A stretch of 64,000 nt of DNA from Streptomyces flavidovirens DSM 40150 (GTDB lineage: Bacteria; Actinomycetota; Actinomycetes; Streptomycetales; Streptomycetaceae). Below the pieces are notes generated by a model. It saw only the letters and a program-made list of their open reading frames with translations. It searched no databases and was not told the origin of the DNA. The position numbers and the translations under genes were made by a program. Below are positions 55,551 to 64,000 of the stretch, one piece after another. How positions within the stretch are numbered: the stretch's first letter is position 1; each line of letters opens with the position of its first letter. The stretch lies in the NCBI RefSeq assembly GCF_000429085.1, contig NZ_AUBE01000005.1, positions 248,001 through 312,000 of the forward strand, written 5' to 3'.

Positions 55551-55736
55551 TTACTTGCCGACTTCCTTGTTGATGGCCGCCGGGGAGTCGTACTCCTTTT
55601 CCGGCAGAGCCTTGAGCGCTTCCTTGATCTCCGGGCGGGCGCCGTTCTTCTCCGCCTTTTCGAGGATCTCCTTCTTGGAGGCGGGGTAACTCACGCCGCC
55701 GAGGGACTTCTGCATTTCGATCGGGTTCACGTTCAT
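55551..55736 (-). CDS. DUF2795 small protein
   Basis: A 61-residue protein with the DUF2795 pattern: MQKSLGGVSYPASKKEILEK, then ARPEIKEALKALPEKEYDSP and a final AINKEVGK. The family occurs singly or fused and is abundant in actinobacteria; a role in stress or DNA/protein interaction is proposed only by association. An aacg leader precedes ATG 55736 without a strong ribosome site. Confidence 0.85.
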   Translation of the reverse strand: MNVNPIEMQKSLGGVSYPASKKEILEKAEKNGARPEIKEALKALPEKEYDSPAAINKEVGK

Positions 55737-55820
55737 GGGCCGATATATGCCACGGCCGCCGCGCGCGGATACCTTCCGCCGACGCAGTCACCACGATGGA
55801 GCAAAGCGCGCGCCCGCCCG

Positions 55821-56267
55821 CTAGGCCTCGCGCCGCAGAGAGCCCCACACACCTTCCTGCCGGGCGACTTCGTCAGCGGCCTCCTCGATCACCCGTACGT
55901 CGATCCAGCCCACCGGCTCGACGTCCCCGACCAGCGGCTCGTTGTCGGGGCCCCGGCCCGTCTCCCGGCCGCGCAGCGCCCAGGGATGCACGTCCGGACC
56001 CTTCTCGCGCGGCAGATGCGAGTAGTCGTGCAGCCTGCGGGCCACCCACACCTTCACCGGCCGGTCCTGCCACCACGGCTCGACGTCCAGGGAGTTCGCG
56101 CTCAGACCCGGCATGGGGACACCCGTCAGATCGTCCCGGCTCGACACCGATTCCAGGTCCGCCGCGGGGCCGCGTGACCAGCGTACGTACAAATGATCAT
56201 GGCGCTCGACGAGGACGGTCAAGTCGTCGAGCGTGCGCAGAACAGGCAGGTCGTCCGGGGTATTCAT
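55821..56267 (-). CDS. DUF6098-like protein
   Basis: Soluble protein of 148 residues. LYVRWSRGPAADL, DDLTGVPMPGLSANSLDVEPW and GRGPDNEPLV match a Streptomyces family that I recall as DUF6098. A WWQDRPVKVWVARRLHDYSH segment is also conserved. No catalytic motif is evident and the function is unknown. ATG 56267 chosen as the first after the frame's likely leader. Confidence 0.65.
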   Translation of the reverse strand: MNTPDDLPVLRTLDDLTVLVERHDHLYVRWSRGPAADLESVSSRDDLTGVPMPGLSANSLDVEPWWQDRPVKVWVARRLHDYSHLPREKGPDVHPWALRGRETGRGPDNEPLVGDVEPVGWIDVRVIEEAADEVARQEGVWGSLRREA

Positions 56268-56353
56268 GCCAGTACTCACTCCTCGGCACGTGCACTTGGT
56301 CGTCCCTTGTGAACCGTAGGCATGCATGTGCGCAAAGGGGAAACCGGTAACCC

Positions 56354-56659
56354 ATGGCACGCAGCAAGCGCTACGCGGTCGCCGCTTCCGGGCAGTGGGT
56401 GGACGACGAGGACGGCCGTCGGCTGCCCGCCGGTGAGGTCCACGCCTGGGAGCAGGGCATGAACCAGACCGTGTGCGGCCTGTCGCTCAGCCGCTCACAA
56501 CTTGGGCGCTTCGCGCACATCGCCTGGTCCGACGTGCTGCCGGAGTCCGGAGGCGCCGCCGACCGCGTCCAGCGCGTGTGCCCGCGTTGCGCGTCCGTCG
56601 CCGGGCGGCGGGGCACCGATGCCCGCCCCGCGTGGCATCGCACGAACCCCCGGCCGTGA
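56354..56659 (+). CDS. Hypothetical small protein with CxxC
   Basis: A 101-residue basic protein, with single C in MNQTVCGLSLSR and a VCPRCASV pair near the end that may hold zinc together with histidines (for example FAHIAW). Start ATG 56354 has a purine-rich GGGGAAACC about ten bases upstream. No family recognised; it is divergent from the DUF6098-like gene. Confidence 0.6.
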   Translation: MARSKRYAVAASGQWVDDEDGRRLPAGEVHAWEQGMNQTVCGLSLSRSQLGRFAHIAWSDVLPESGGAADRVQRVCPRCASVAGRRGTDARPAWHRTNPRP

Positions 56660-56787
56660 AGGAATCTCCGGCCGCCGAGGCTCCTCACTCTCCGTGAGTC
56701 ACTCGGATGCTCTACATCACCGCGCCTCATGCCGCGCGGGGGCCGACTCTGATCGGAGGCTCACCCCTCGGGTCGGAGGAGATCGAA

Positions 56788-57750
56788 ATGAACGCCGCTT
56801 TCTCACGGGACTGGGAACACGCCGTCGTCACCGGCGGTGCGGGCTTCGTCGGTTCGCACCTGTGCACCGCGCTGCTTGACGCGGGCGCCGCCGTCACCTG
56901 CGTCGACGACTTCAGCACCGGCCGGCCCGAGAACATATCAGCACTGCTCGACCGCCCCGGATTCACCCTGGTGCGGGCGAACGTCTCGCAGCCGTTCGAC
57001 GTCGGACGGCCGCCCGATCTCGTACTGCACTTCGCCTCCCCGGCGTCCCCCGCCGACTACCTGCGGCTGCCGCTGCACACCATGGAGGTCGGCAGTCTCG
57101 GTACGCGCAACGCCCTGGCCCTCGCCCACGGCGCCGGAGCCCGCTTCCTGCTCGCCTCCACCTCCGAGGTCTACGGCGACCCCCAGCAGCACCCGCAGAA
57201 CGAGCGGTACTGGGGCAACGTCAACCCGGTCGGTCCGCGCAGCGTGTACGACGAGGCGAAGCGCTTCGGTGAGGCGCTGACCACCGCGGAGGCCGACGCC
57301 CAGGGCACCGACACCGGCATCGTGCGGCTCTTCAACACCTACGGGCCCCGCATGCGCGGCTACGACGGCCGCGCCGTACCGACCTTCATCCGCCAGGCCC
57401 TCGCCGGCGAGCCGCTCACCGTCACCGGCGACGGGCTCCAGACCCGGTCGCTGTGTTACGTCGACGACACCGTGCGCGGCATTCTCGCGGCGGCGGCCCA
57501 CGGCATGCGCGGTCCCGTCAACATCGGCAACCCCACCGAGATCACCATGCTCGAACTGGCGCGGCTCGTCATCGAGCTCACCGGATCCAGCTCCGAGATC
57601 TGCTTCATCGAACGGCCGACGGACGACCCCGCCGTGCGCTGCCCGGACATCACGCTGGCCCGCGACAAGCTCGAATGGGAGCCGCGCGTGCCCGCCGAAG
57701 AAGGCCTGCGACGCACCATCGCCTGGTATCGCGCCCACATGGACAGCTGA
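56788..57750 (+). CDS. NAD-dependent epimerase/dehydratase, UDP-glucuronate decarboxylase-like
   Basis: Extended SDR of 320 residues. NAD loop VVTGGAGFVGSHL, the active Tyr-Lys in GPRSVYDEAKRFGE and RLFNTYGPRMRGYDGRAVP are close to UDP-xylose synthases (UXS), which decarboxylate UDP-glucuronate. GGAGGAG precedes ATG 56788. It is first in a run of closely spaced glycan genes, so it probably provides the nucleotide sugar (UDP-xylose or a related pentose). Specificity is inference. Confidence 0.85.
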   Translation: MNAAFSRDWEHAVVTGGAGFVGSHLCTALLDAGAAVTCVDDFSTGRPENISALLDRPGFTLVRANVSQPFDVGRPPDLVLHFASPASPADYLRLPLHTMEVGSLGTRNALALAHGAGARFLLASTSEVYGDPQQHPQNERYWGNVNPVGPRSVYDEAKRFGEALTTAEADAQGTDTGIVRLFNTYGPRMRGYDGRAVPTFIRQALAGEPLTVTGDGLQTRSLCYVDDTVRGILAAAAHGMRGPVNIGNPTEITMLELARLVIELTGSSSEICFIERPTDDPAVRCPDITLARDKLEWEPRVPAEEGLRRTIAWYRAHMDS

Positions 57751-57828
57751 TCCGGCCGAACGCCCTCCCGCCCGCGCCCCTGGCGCGACCCGGCTTCGCC
57801 CCGATTCGCCGAAAGGCCTGGGACCCCC

Positions 57829-59502
57829 ATGCGCATCCTCGGAATCAACGCTCTCTTCCACGACCCCGCAGCCGCCCTCGTCATCGACGGCCGGACCGTC
57901 GCCGCGGCGGAGGAGGAGCGGTTCTCGCGGCGCAAGCACGGCAAGCGGCCGGTGCCCTTCTCCGCCTGGGAACTGCCGGAGAAAGCCGCCGCCTGGTGCC
58001 TGAAGCGCGCGAACCTGCGCCCGCAGGACCTCGACGCGGTGGCCTACTCCTTCGACCCGGAACTCGCCAGGGCCGCCGAGGCCATGGGCCTGGACGACCC
58101 CTGGGACCACCTGCGGCTGACGTACGCCCGGCAGGCCCCCGCGTTCCTCAAGGCCGCCCTGCCGGGCCTCGACCCCGGCATCGTCCGGTTCGTACCGCAC
58201 CACATGGCACACGCCGCGTCGAGCGCGTTCGCCGCCTCGGACGCCGAGACGTCGTCGGTACTGGTCCTCGACGGCCGGGGGGAACGCGCCTCGCACCTCG
58301 CCGCCCGCCGGATCCAGGGCCGCCTGGAGGCGTACCACGCACAAGACCTGCCGCACTCGCTGGGACTGGTCTACGAGGAGCTCACCGAGCACCTCGGATT
58401 CCTGCGCTCCTCCGACGAGTTCAAGGTCATGGCGCTCGCCTCGCACGGCACACCGCGCATGCTGCCCGAGCTGCGCCGCCACGTGTATCCCACCGGCGAC
58501 GGCGGCTTCCACGCCACGGCGGTGCCCTGGCACGAACTGTGCGCGCCGCGCGGCCCGGACGAACCGTGGACCCAGGACCACGCGGACGTCGCGGCCAGCG
58601 CCCAGGCCGTCCTGGAGGAGACCCTGCTCGACCTCGTGCGCTGGCTGCACGGCAAGACGCACGACAGCGTCCTGACCCTCGCCGGAGGCGTCGCGCTCAA
58701 CTGCGTCGCCAACTCCCGGATCGCCCGCGAAGGCCCCTTCTCCCGCGTGTGGGTACAGCCCGCCGCCGGTGACGCGGGGACCGCGCTGGGCAGCGCCCTG
58801 CTGCTCGCCGCCGACGGAGGGGACGAGCCGGAGCCCATGGCAGGCGCGGACCTCGGCCGCGACTGGTCGGACGCGGAGCTCGGAGCCTGGCTGAAGACGG
58901 CGGCCGTGCCGTTCGACCGGCCGGCGGACATCGCCGCGACCGTGGCCCGGGCGCTGGCGGACAACGCCATCGTGGCCTGGTTCCAGGGCCGCTCGGAGTA
59001 CGGACCCAGGGCGCTCGGCCACCGCTCGCTGCTGGCCCACCCCGGCCACGCGGGCAATCTGGAACGGCTCAACGACGTCAAGGGCCGCGAGCAGTTCCGG
59101 CCGGTCGCGCCCATGGTGCTGGCCGACCGGGCCCCCGAGATCTTCGACGGCCCGATGCCGAGCCCGTACATGCTGTTCGTCCACGACGTGGCCGAGGAGT
59201 GGCGCGGCCGCATCCCGGCCGTCGTGCACGTCGACGGCACCGCCCGCATCCAGACCGTGGACCCGGCGACCGAGCCGCTGGTGGCCCGGATGCTCAGCGA
59301 GTTCGAGCGGCTCACGGGTCTGCCCGTGGTGGTCAACACCAGCCTCAACACGGCGGGCAGGCCCATGGTCGACGACCCGCGCGACGCACTGGAGTGCTTC
59401 GGCTCCTCACCCGTGGACCTGCTGGCGATCGGCCCCTACGCGATCCGGCGCGGTGAGTTCTTCCACTCGTCGGACACGTACAACGACGGGGCGACGCGAT
59501 GA
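57829..59502 (+). CDS. Carbamoyltransferase (NodU/CmcH family)
   Basis: Carbamoyltransferase of 557 residues that uses carbamoyl phosphate to make a carbamoyl adenylate and transfers it to a sugar hydroxyl. The N-terminal Kae1-like half begins RILGINALFHDPAAALVIDG; HHMAHAASSAFAAS carries the metal histidines; the C-terminal YrdC-like half has EYGPRALGHRSLLAHPG and VNTSLNTAGRPMV. It overlaps the next gene as ATGA. Within this operon its target is probably a sugar in the surface glycan. Confidence 0.92.
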   Translation: MRILGINALFHDPAAALVIDGRTVAAAEEERFSRRKHGKRPVPFSAWELPEKAAAWCLKRANLRPQDLDAVAYSFDPELARAAEAMGLDDPWDHLRLTYARQAPAFLKAALPGLDPGIVRFVPHHMAHAASSAFAASDAETSSVLVLDGRGERASHLAARRIQGRLEAYHAQDLPHSLGLVYEELTEHLGFLRSSDEFKVMALASHGTPRMLPELRRHVYPTGDGGFHATAVPWHELCAPRGPDEPWTQDHADVAASAQAVLEETLLDLVRWLHGKTHDSVLTLAGGVALNCVANSRIAREGPFSRVWVQPAAGDAGTALGSALLLAADGGDEPEPMAGADLGRDWSDAELGAWLKTAAVPFDRPADIAATVARALADNAIVAWFQGRSEYGPRALGHRSLLAHPGHAGNLERLNDVKGREQFRPVAPMVLADRAPEIFDGPMPSPYMLFVHDVAEEWRGRIPAVVHVDGTARIQTVDPATEPLVARMLSEFERLTGLPVVVNTSLNTAGRPMVDDPRDALECFGSSPVDLLAIGPYAIRRGEFFHSSDTYNDGATR

Positions 59503-60572
59503 CTCCCTACGAAGAGGAGACGGTGGCCCCCGCGTACGCCGTGGTGATTCCGACGCTCGGACGCCGCAGCCTGAACGCGTGCCTGCGGGCCCTGGCCGAC
59601 GCCACCGGGCCGAAGCCGGCCCAGGTGGTCCTCGTCGACGACCGGCGCGAGCCCGGCGGCGTACCCCTGCCGGTCGACATCCCGCAGGCCCTGCGGTCCG
59701 TCACCACCGTGGTGGCCGGCCGGGCGCGGGGGCCGGCCGCGGCGCGCAACAGGGGCTGGCGGGAAGCCGGGCCCGTGCCGTGGGCCGTCTTCCTGGACGA
59801 CGACGTCGTGCCGGGCCCGACCTGGGCCGAGGACCTCGCCAGGGACCTGGCGGCGGCGACGTACCGGACCGCCGCCGTCACCGCGCGCATCACCGTGCCG
59901 CTGCCGGCCGACCGGCGGCCCACGGACTGGGAACGCAACACCGCCGGGCTGGCCACCGCGCGGTGGATCACCGCCGACATGGCCTACCGCCGGGAAGCAC
60001 TCGAAGCCGTCGGCGGCTTCGACGAACGCTTCCGGCGGGCCTTCCGCGAGGACGCGGACCTCGCGCTGCGGGTGCTGGCGGCGGGCTGGACGGTGGACGC
60101 CGGACAGCGCAACACGGTCCATCCCGTCCGCCCGGCCGACCGCATGATCTCCGTACGCCTCCAGCGGGGCAACGCGGACGACGTGCTGATGAACCGGCGG
60201 CACGGCCGCGACTGGTGGACCCGCTCCGACGCGCCACGCGGGCGCCTGCCCCGCCACCTCCTGGTGACCGGCTCCGCGCTGACGGCCCTGTCCTGCGCCG
60301 TCGCCGGCCGGCGCGGCGCGGCCGCGGTGTGCGCCGCCGGATGGCTGGCCGGTACGGCCGAATTCGCCTGGGCGCGGATCGCACCCGGCCCGCGAACCCC
60401 GGACGAGGTCGCCACGATGGTTCTCACCAGCGTGCTCATCCCGCCCGCCGCCACGTGGCACTGGCTGCGCGGCCACGCCAAGTACCACCGGGCCCTCCCG
60501 CTCGGCCCGCACGAGGCCGCGGCCCCGCCGCGCGCCCCGCACGAGCCGGTCCAGGTACGGGTGCGCCCATGA
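59499..60572 (+). CDS. Glycosyltransferase family 2
   Basis: GT-A glycosyltransferase of 357 residues. VVIPTLGRRSLNACLRALAD, VDDRREPGG and the DxD-like LDDDVVPGPTW identify the donor site; FREDADLALRVLAAGW is the C-terminal catalytic region. Two hydrophobic stretches in the last third (about 255-290) suggest membrane contact. ATG overlaps the carbamoyltransferase stop and its own TGA overlaps the phosphatase start, so translation is coupled. Confidence 0.9.
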   Translation: MTPYEEETVAPAYAVVIPTLGRRSLNACLRALADATGPKPAQVVLVDDRREPGGVPLPVDIPQALRSVTTVVAGRARGPAAARNRGWREAGPVPWAVFLDDDVVPGPTWAEDLARDLAAATYRTAAVTARITVPLPADRRPTDWERNTAGLATARWITADMAYRREALEAVGGFDERFRRAFREDADLALRVLAAGWTVDAGQRNTVHPVRPADRMISVRLQRGNADDVLMNRRHGRDWWTRSDAPRGRLPRHLLVTGSALTALSCAVAGRRGAAAVCAAGWLAGTAEFAWARIAPGPRTPDEVATMVLTSVLIPPAATWHWLRGHAKYHRALPLGPHEAAAPPRAPHEPVQVRVRP

Positions 60573-61501
60573 CCTGCCACCCCGGGCCCCGGCCGACGGC
60601 GGCCGCGCCGGCATCCGCGAGCGGCCCCTGGCTGTTCGAGTGCCTCCCGAACGGCCGCGCCGGGCTGTCCGGGCACACCTCCGGGCACACATCCGGGCAC
60701 ACCGACGGGCCACCGGCCGGGGGCGCCCCCGTGGCTCCTGGCTCGCACGCTCCTCGTGACGGGCGCCCGGACAGGGGCCCAGTTGCCTGTGCCGGTAGTC
60801 GCGCGGAGGTGCGCGGCCAGGAGGTGTCGTCGGCCGGGGACGGACCGCCCAGCGGGTGCCCGGCCGGAAGCACGGGCGGAAGTCCGGGCGCACGCGCCGG
60901 CCGTTCCCCCGGCGCCCGCCCGGACGGGCCGCCCGCGGCGGTGGCCGAGGGCCGTGGGGTTCCGGAGGCGGTGCTCTTCGACCGGGACGGCACGCTGGTC
61001 GTCGACGTGCCGTACAACGGGGACCCGGCGCGGGTGGAGCTCATGCCGTCGGCGCGGGAAGCCGTCGCCGCCGTGCGGGCCCGCGGGATTCCGGTGGGCG
61101 TGGTGAGCAACCAGTCGGGCGTCGGCCGTGGGTTGCTGACCCGGCGGCAGGTCGAGGCCGTGCAGCGGCGGGTGGAGGATCTCCTCGGGCCGTTCGCCGT
61201 GTGGGCGGTATGTCCGCACGCGCCGGACGACGGCTGCGGCTGCCGCAAGCCCGCACCCGGTCTCGTGCTGGCCGCCTGCGCACGGCTCGGCGTGTCCGCC
61301 GCACGCACCGTCGTCATCGGGGACATCGGCTCCGATGTGGAGGCCGCCCGCGCCGCCGGCGCGCGCGGGGTGCTCGTACCGACCGCTGTGACGCGTCCAG
61401 AGGAGACCGCGGCGGCCGGCGAGACGGCCACCGGCCTGCTTGAGGCGGTGCGGCTGGTGCTGTCCGCCGACGCCGCCCACCGGACGGGGGGCCCGCGATG
61501 A
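60569..61501 (+). CDS. HAD-IIIA phosphatase, GmhB-like, with long low-complexity N-terminus
   Basis: Phosphatase whose C-terminal 180 residues match GmhB (D-glycero-D-manno-heptose-1,7-bisphosphate 7-phosphatase): VLFDRDGTLVVDVPYN, VVSNQSGVGRG, the zinc-type CPHAPDDGCGCRKPAPG and VIGDIGSDVEAARAAG. The first 128 residues are glycine, proline, serine and alanine rich with three SGHT repeats, and have no counterpart in GmhB. The coupled ATG at 60569 argues that they are translated; a GTG at 60943 near the domain start is the alternative. Supports a heptose pathway in this operon. Confidence 0.85.
   Translation: MTCHPGPRPTAAAPASASGPWLFECLPNGRAGLSGHTSGHTSGHTDGPPAGGAPVAPGSHAPRDGRPDRGPVACAGSRAEVRGQEVSSAGDGPPSGCPAGSTGGSPGARAGRSPGARPDGPPAAVAEGRGVPEAVLFDRDGTLVVDVPYNGDPARVELMPSAREAVAAVRARGIPVGVVSNQSGVGRGLLTRRQVEAVQRRVEDLLGPFAVWAVCPHAPDDGCGCRKPAPGLVLAACARLGVSAARTVVIGDIGSDVEAARAAGARGVLVPTAVTRPEETAAAGETATGLLEAVRLVLSADAAHRTGGPR
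60668..60703. repeat. 12-bp tandem repeat, three copies
   Basis: TCCGGGCACACC, then TCCGGGCACACA, then TCCGGGCACACC run from 60668 to 60703 and encode SGHT three times within the unusual N-terminal extension of the phosphatase gene. Confidence 0.8.
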
Positions 61502-62580
61502 CCGCACCCCGGACGCTCGTCGTCCGCCTGGACAGCGCCGGCGACGTACTGCTCGCCGGTCCCGCCGTCCGGGCCGTCGCCGCCGGATCCTCGCACACCG
61601 CCCTGCTGTGCGGGCCGCTCGGCGTCCAGGCGGCGCGGCTGCTCCCCGGTGTCGACGAGGTGCTGGTGTACGACGCTCCCTGGGTCGGGGTCGAGCCCGC
61701 GCCCGTGACCCGCGAGGCGACCCGGAAGCTCCTGGAGACGCTGGCCGCCCGCCGCTTCGACCGCGCCCTCGTACTCGTCTCGTACCACCAGAGCCCCCTC
61801 CCGGCCGCCCTGCTGCTGAAACTCGCGGGTGTGCGATGGACGGCCGCCGACAGCGAGGACTACCCCGGCGTCCTCCTGGACCTGCGGCACCACCGGCTGC
61901 CCCACCGTCACGAGGCCGAGGCCGCCCTCGACCTGGCGCGGGACGCCGGCTTCGCGCTGCCCCCCGGCGACGACGGGACGCTGCGCATCAGCCCCCCGCC
62001 CGACACCACGCACCTCACCGGACCCGGCCCGTACGTCGTCCTGCACCCCGGCGCCGCCGTCCCGGCCCGCGCGTGGAGCGCCGCACGGGCCGCACGGGCC
62101 GCCGCCGCACTCTGCGCCGAGGGCCACCGGGTCGTCGTGACCGGCGGCCGGACGGAGAAGGACCTGACCGCCGAAGTCGCCGGAAAGCACGCCCTCGACC
62201 TCGGCGGAGCCACCGACCTGCACCAACTGGCCGGGGTCCTCGCCGGAGCCCGCGTCGCGGTGGTCGGCAACACCGGCCCCGCGCACCTCGCCGCCGCCGT
62301 CGGTACGCCCGTCGCCTCCCTGTTCGCGCCGGTCGTACCGGCCGAGCGCTGGGGCCCGTACGGCGTACCCCACGTACTGCTCGGCGACCAGGGCGCGCCG
62401 TGCGCCGGGACCAGGGCCCGGCGCTGCCCGGCACCGGGGCACCCCTGCCTCGACGGGGTCGGCGACGCGGAGGTGCTCGCCGCCGTGGCCGCGCTCGGCG
62501 GCCGTACGCGGCCCGAAGCGGGCTGCCCGGCGGTACCGGGCGGCGTATCCGAAAAGGAACGAGGAGGAGCGAGCGCATGA
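61498..62580 (+). CDS. Glycosyltransferase family 9 (heptosyltransferase-like)
   Basis: GT9 enzyme of 360 residues, the family of ADP-heptose:LPS heptosyltransferases. RLDSAGDVLLAGPAVRAVAA opens the N-terminal domain; GNTGPAHLAAAVGTPVASLF and ERWGPYG form the donor site; VVLHPGAAVPARAWS is typical. In a Gram-positive this must act on a non-LPS glycan. It overlaps both neighbours by ATGA. The GmhB-like gene before it fits use of an ADP-heptose donor. Confidence 0.9.
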   Translation: MTAPRTLVVRLDSAGDVLLAGPAVRAVAAGSSHTALLCGPLGVQAARLLPGVDEVLVYDAPWVGVEPAPVTREATRKLLETLAARRFDRALVLVSYHQSPLPAALLLKLAGVRWTAADSEDYPGVLLDLRHHRLPHRHEAEAALDLARDAGFALPPGDDGTLRISPPPDTTHLTGPGPYVVLHPGAAVPARAWSAARAARAAAALCAEGHRVVVTGGRTEKDLTAEVAGKHALDLGGATDLHQLAGVLAGARVAVVGNTGPAHLAAAVGTPVASLFAPVVPAERWGPYGVPHVLLGDQGAPCAGTRARRCPAPGHPCLDGVGDAEVLAAVAALGGRTRPEAGCPAVPGGVSEKERGGASA

Positions 62581-63542
62581 ACATCCTGCTGTGGCACGTA
62601 CACGGTTCCTGGACCACGGCGTTCGTCCAGGGACCGCACACCTATCTCGTTCCCGTCACACCCGGCCGCGATCCCGACGGGCTCGGCCGGGCCCGTACCT
62701 TCACCTGGCCCGACTCGGTACGTGAGATGACGCCCGAGCAGCTACGCGACGCGCCGGTCGACCTCGTCGTCCTCCAGCGGCCGCACGAGATGGAACTCGC
62801 CGAACGCTGGCTGGGCGGGCGCCGGCCGGGGCGCGACGTACCCGCCGTGTATCTGGAGCACAACGCGCCGGACGGCGACGTCCCGGACACCCGCCACCCG
62901 TTCGCGGACCGCGACGACCTGACGCTCGTCCACGTCACCCACTTCAACCGGCTGTTCTGGGACAACGGCTCCACCCGCACCGAGGTCATCGAGCACGGCA
63001 TCGTCGACCCCGGCCACCAGTACACCGGCTGGCTCCCGCGCGCCGCCGTCGTCGTCAACGACCCGGTCCGGCGCGGCCGTTACACCGGCACCGACCTGCT
63101 GCCCGCCCTGTCCGAGTCGACGCCGCTGGACGTCTTCGGCATGCGGACGGAGGGCCTGGCCCGGCACCTGGGCATACCCGACGACCGGTGCCACGCCACC
63201 GATCTTCCCCAGCGTGAGATGCACGCGGCCCTGGCCGAGCGCCGGCTGTATCTGCACCCCGTGCGCTGGACGTCGCTCGGTCTGTCCCTGCTGGAGGCCA
63301 TGCACCTGGGCATGCCCGTCGTGGCCCTCGCCACCACGGAGGCGGTCGAGGCGGTCCCGCCCGGCACCGGGACGCTGTCCACCCGGCCCGAAGTACTGGC
63401 GCGCGCCGCCCGGCACTACCTGGAGGAGCCGGAAGCCGCGGCCGAGGACGGCGCGCGCGGCCGCCAGGCCGCACTCGAACGGTACGGGCTCAAACGCTTC
63501 CTCAACGACTGGGAGCGCGTGATGACGGAGGTGCGCTCATGA
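62577..63542 (+). CDS. GT-B glycosyltransferase
   Basis: Glycosyltransferase of 321 residues, GT-B type with a short N-terminal domain. MNILLWHVHGSWTTAFV at the start, VIEHGIVDPGHQY in the linker, and SLGLSLLEAMHLGMPVVALA, a GT4-type donor motif, near 235-260. No signal peptide. Coupled to GT9 and the following enzyme by four-base overlaps. Acceptor and donor unknown. Confidence 0.85.
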   Translation: MNILLWHVHGSWTTAFVQGPHTYLVPVTPGRDPDGLGRARTFTWPDSVREMTPEQLRDAPVDLVVLQRPHEMELAERWLGGRRPGRDVPAVYLEHNAPDGDVPDTRHPFADRDDLTLVHVTHFNRLFWDNGSTRTEVIEHGIVDPGHQYTGWLPRAAVVVNDPVRRGRYTGTDLLPALSESTPLDVFGMRTEGLARHLGIPDDRCHATDLPQREMHAALAERRLYLHPVRWTSLGLSLLEAMHLGMPVVALATTEAVEAVPPGTGTLSTRPEVLARAARHYLEEPEAAAEDGARGRQAALERYGLKRFLNDWERVMTEVRS

Positions 63543-64000
63543 CATCCCTCGGCCCCATCAGCGCCAGCGCCGGCAACACCGCCGCCCTGTCGGTCGCGCT
63601 CATCTCCGAGCACGCGAGCCCGCTCGCCGTACTCGGCGGAGTGGACGCGGGCGGCCAGAACGTCCATGTCGCGCGCCTTGCGGGCGCACTCGCCGACCGA
63701 GGTCACAGCGTCACCGTCTACACCCGGCGGGACGCGCGCGACCTGCCGGACCGGGTGCCACTGCGAGCGGGCGTCGAGGTGCACCATGTGCCCGCGGGAC
63801 CGCCGGAGCAGATCCCCAAGGACGAACTCCTGCCCCACATGCTGGCGTTCGGCCGCTACCTGGCGAGGGAGTGGCAGGTACGGCCGCCCGACCTCGTCCA
63901 CTCGCACTTCTGGATGTCGGGGCTCGCCGCGCTCCACGCCACGCGCGAACTGCGGCTGCCGCTCCTGCACACGTATCACGCGCTCGGAACGGTGAAGCGG
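63539..64000 (+). CDS. GT4 glycosyltransferase, 5' part (cut by window edge)
   Basis: The first 154 residues of a GT4 enzyme; the gene continues beyond the window. SVALISEHASPLAVLGGVDAGGQNVHVARLAGAL and a late LVHSHFWMSGLAAL are close to sucrose-phosphate-synthase/MshA-type glycosyltransferases, where GGQNVHV is the acceptor loop. Coupled to the previous gene by ATGA, so the operon extends to the right; heptose isomerase and kinase genes would be expected there. Confidence 0.88.
   Translation, partial: MTSLGPISASAGNTAALSVALISEHASPLAVLGGVDAGGQNVHVARLAGALADRGHSVTVYTRRDARDLPDRVPLRAGVEVHHVPAGPPEQIPKDELLPHMLAFGRYLAREWQVRPPDLVHSHFWMSGLAALHATRELRLPLLHTYHALGTVKR

Overview
The window is high-GC actinobacterial DNA, almost certainly a Streptomyces chromosome. 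The support for this is a complete conservon operon, a gluABCD glutamate transporter, a c-di-AMP riboswitch before a LysM/transglycosylase gene, a CebR-type palindrome before a GH12 cellulase, a monomeric NADP isocitrate dehydrogenase, an F420-type oxidoreductase, and many GTG/TTG starts with ATGA overlaps. I see no rRNA, tRNA, CRISPR array or transposase.

Left part (1-14.7 kb). The 3' end of a heterotetrameric sarcosine oxidase operon (soxA, soxG) is followed by a KhtTU-like K+/H+ antiporter pair. Facing it is a six-gene leftward gene set: a lone gltD, a carrier protein fused to a Pls-type membrane/hexapeptide-repeat domain but lacking an adenylation domain, a single-module NRPS (half condensation domain, A, T, TE), an Fe(II)/2-oxoglutarate oxygenase, and SbnB-like and SbnA-like enzymes that should make L-2,3-diaminopropionate (Dap) from O-phosphoserine and glutamate. 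This is the best candidate for an undescribed system. It looks like a poly/oligo-amino-acid or Dap-amide pathway in which the usually fused A-T-Pls synthetase is split in two, and where GltD could return the 2-oxoglutarate released by SbnB to glutamate.

Middle part (14.9-28 kb). This holds a STAND/TPR protein with a broken P-loop, a GT-B-like protein carrying ten perfect copies of a 7-bp repeat inside its reading frame (a potential phase switch), a poorly coding stretch with small membrane proteins and a DUF2637-like protein, a long-form GAPDH, a secreted cutinase/PET-hydrolase-type esterase, and a large LuxR (LAL) regulator.

28-46 kb. Conservon cvnABCD runs straight into gluABCD and a cytochrome P450. 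Facing these are a small protein resembling Bacillus Cyt cytolysins, a SpoIIE-type phosphatase with a fused kinase-like domain, and a LysM/lytic transglycosylase gene under a ydaO (c-di-AMP) riboswitch. Then come two SDR enzymes, and a GH12-CBM2 endoglucanase with its LacI/CebR-like regulator and operator.

46-64 kb. A macrolide-type glycosyltransferase, phosphoglucomutase and isocitrate dehydrogenase lead into small stress and redox genes (F420 enzyme, CBS protein, PhzF, hemerythrin, DUF2795, DUF6098). The right end is a tightly coupled surface-glycan operon: UDP-xylose-synthase-like epimerase, carbamoyltransferase, GT2, GmhB-like phosphatase, GT9 heptosyltransferase-like, and two GT4-like enzymes, the last cut by the window edge. 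Four strong hairpin terminators and several weaker ones separate the units. Domain calls come from reading motifs by eye; no database search was possible.
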